Assembly: GCA_046756445.1 (NCBI GenBank)
Contig: JBHHWI010000127.1
Span: forward strand, 1 to 7,592
Length of the DNA: 7,592 bases
Direction of reading: 5' to 3'
DNA from: JACZWL01 sp046756445
Lineage (GTDB): Bacteria; Pseudomonadota; Gammaproteobacteria; Steroidobacterales; Woeseiaceae
A program made the translations under genes and the position numbers. How positions within the stretch are numbered: the first letter of the stretch is position 1; the number at the start of each line of letters is the position of its first letter. The notes beneath the pieces are model-generated. The model saw only the letters and a program-made list of their open reading frames with translations. It did no database searches and was not told where the DNA came from. Of the stretch, positions 5,936-7,592 are shown one piece after another.

Positions 5936-7592
5936 ACCGGATTAGCTGCCTGCTGCTTGCCGGGATATCGGGTCTGCTGGCCGCCTGTGCTGAAACCGAT
6001 GAGGGAGGCGAATTCGCCGATATGATCTTTGCCGGCGGTGCGATCTATACCGTCGACAATTCCAATCCCTGGGCCGAAGCCGTCGCCATCAAAGGCGATC
6101 GAATCGTCTACGTGGGGAATACCGGGAGCGCCGCGCGTCTGGCGGGACCGGATACACGCAGGATCGATCTCGACGGCAGGATGCTGCTTCCGGGCCTGAT
6201 CGACTCGCATACACATATCTTCAACGGCTCGTCCAGTGCGCAAAGCGTCAATCTGAGCCTGGCGGACACGCCCGAGAAGCTGGCGGCGGCGCTTCAGGCA
6301 CTGAAGGACGCCAACCCGGGCGACGGTGTGGTCTATGCGCGCGGCTGGCAGAACCATCTGTTCCCCGCCGACGGTCCGAGAAAGGAGACGCTGGACGAAG
6401 TCTTCGGCGACCGGCCGGTGATACTGGGCTCGGTAGATGGACACTCGACCTGGTTCTCATCGGCGGCGTTCGATCTCGCGGGCGTCACGGCCGCAATCGA
6501 AGACCCGGTGCCCGGCGTCAGCTTCTTCGAGCGGGATTCTGCTACAGGCGAGCTCTTGGGCACGACGCGAGAAGGTGCCGGCGACATCGTTCGCGATACG
6601 CTGCTCGACTTCGACCGGGAATTCTACAAGTCCGCGCTCGCGCGCTGGTTGCCGGATGCGGCTGCGTCCGGGCTGACCGCTGTTTTCGATGCGGGCGCGG
6701 CGGCGCCGACCGAAGAAGACGCCTATCGGATTCTGGCAGAGCTCGAAGCCGATAACGCGCTTACCTTGCGTGTATTCGGCTCCGTCCGCTATCGATTCGG
6801 TGATGACGACCCTGCCGCCCGTTTCGGCGACATGCAGGCGCGTCATTCCGGTGCCTTTTACAAACCATACTCGATCAAGCTCATGGCCGACGGCGTGCCG
6901 GAAGGGCACACCGCGTATCTGTTGACGCCTTACGTCGATCGCCCGGAATCGGCGGGTGAGCCGATGACTGATCAGGACACGATGACGACACTGATCACGT
7001 CGGCTTATCGAAAGGATGTTCCCGTGCACGTGCACGCCATCGGGGATGCAGCGATCCGCCTGACCCTGAATGCCATCGAATCCGCACAAATCGAAACCGG
7101 AAATCACGATGTCAGTACCGCAATCGCACACATGGATTTCGTCAGCACCGACGATATTCCACGGTTCGCACAGCTCGGCGTCGTAGCCCAGACCTCGATC
7201 CAGTGGGCGGCCCGCGATCCGAGCTACACGAACATCGGCGCATTCGTCGGCATGGAGCGCATGGAAGCGGCCTACCCCGTCAGGTCCCTCATCGAGGCCG
7301 GCGCAATCCAGTCCTTCGGCGCCGACTGGCCTGCCGCAGCATACCTGTCGACCTATGAGCCCTTGATCCTGATCGAGGCCGCGGTGACCCGCCAGCTGCC
7401 TGGACGCGCCGACATGCCGGTCAGAAACCCGGCCGAGCGCATCGGTCTCGCCGATGCGATCGCCGGCATGACCATTCGTGCCGCCCGTCAGCTCGAGGCA
7501 GACGAGGAAATCGGGTCAATAGAAGCCGGCAAGAAAGCGGATCTCGTCGTGCTGGAACGAAATCTGTTCGAGGTGCTACCACACGAGATTCA
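5932..7592 (+). CDS. Lipoprotein amidohydrolase, YtcJ-like (Amidohydro_3 family), 3'-truncated
   Basis: The frame opens at ATG 5932 and stays open through 553 codons to the window edge; given the family's usual 550-600 residues, few codons are probably missing. The N-terminus is a lipoprotein signal: MNRIS, a hydrophobic core, then lipobox LAAC with C19. The +2 residue is Ala, so by the proteobacterial sorting rule an outer-membrane inner-leaflet anchor is likely. Metal and active-site features are H93 and H95 (HTH), DGHST (H171), K316 in SIKLMADG, H366 and H368 in VHVHAIGD, H400 in IAHMD, and D465 in GADWP. The C-terminal EIGSIEAGKKADLVVL is typical. YtcJ-like enzymes hydrolyse C-N bonds; characterised relatives include N-substituted formamide deformylase, but most are uncharacterised and the substrate here is unknown. 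Its start overlaps the S9 peptidase stop (ATGA), with a weak AGG seven bases upstream. No internal stop was found. Confidence 0.93.
   Translation, partial: MNRISCLLLAGISGLLAACAETDEGGEFADMIFAGGAIYTVDNSNPWAEAVAIKGDRIVYVGNTGSAARLAGPDTRRIDLDGRMLLPGLIDSHTHIFNGSSSAQSVNLSLADTPEKLAAALQALKDANPGDGVVYARGWQNHLFPADGPRKETLDEVFGDRPVILGSVDGHSTWFSSAAFDLAGVTAAIEDPVPGVSFFERDSATGELLGTTREGAGDIVRDTLLDFDREFYKSALARWLPDAAASGLTAVFDAGAAAPTEEDAYRILAELEADNALTLRVFGSVRYRFGDDDPAARFGDMQARHSGAFYKPYSIKLMADGVPEGHTAYLLTPYVDRPESAGEPMTDQDTMTTLITSAYRKDVPVHVHAIGDAAIRLTLNAIESAQIETGNHDVSTAIAHMDFVSTDDIPRFAQLGVVAQTSIQWAARDPSYTNIGAFVGMERMEAAYPVRSLIEAGAIQSFGADWPAAAYLSTYEPLILIEAAVTRQLPGRADMPVRNPAERIGLADAIAGMTIRAARQLEADEEIGSIEAGKKADLVVLERNLFEVLPHEI

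Noticed and set aside
6457..7131. Minus-strand open frame (224 codons) opposite the YtcJ-like lipoprotein gene
   Set aside because: It is antisense to a continuous, motif-bearing frame running from 5932 to the window end.

Overview
The window looks like a chromosomal segment of a GC-rich Gram-negative bacterium, probably a proteobacterium. The pointers are purine-rich Shine-Dalgarno sites, Sec signal peptides, a lipoprotein with an Ala at +2, and nearly gapless coding with 4-nt ATGA gene overlaps. The phylum is an inference; there is no rRNA or marker gene. I saw no tRNA, transposase, CRISPR or phage genes.

Layout. A 5'-truncated amidohydrolase (1-1244, +) converges tail to tail, with an 11-bp overlap, on a paralogous amidohydrolase (1234-2580, -). 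That gene is the second of a two-gene minus-strand operon. The first gene (2577-3857, -) is a prolidase-like amidohydrolase, and its TGA overlaps the ATG of the second. A 116-bp intergenic region (3858-3973) is the only noncoding stretch and separates divergent units. It holds a 7+7 inverted repeat, a second short palindrome and a weak candidate promoter. To the right, a serine peptidase of the prolyl oligopeptidase (S9) family (3974-5935, +) overlaps by ATGA a lipoprotein amidohydrolase of the YtcJ-like Amidohydro_3 type (5932-7592, +), which runs off the window.

How the genes may work together. All five products are hydrolases, and the four visible N-termini carry export signals (three Sec-type, one lipobox). 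The missing N-terminus of the first gene probably had one as well. The simplest reading is an envelope hydrolase locus in which the S9 peptidase cuts peptides or N-acylated peptides and the metal-dependent amidohydrolases split the resulting dipeptides, N-acyl amino acids or other cyclic or linear amides. The substrate cannot be read from sequence. No transporter or regulator lies inside the window.
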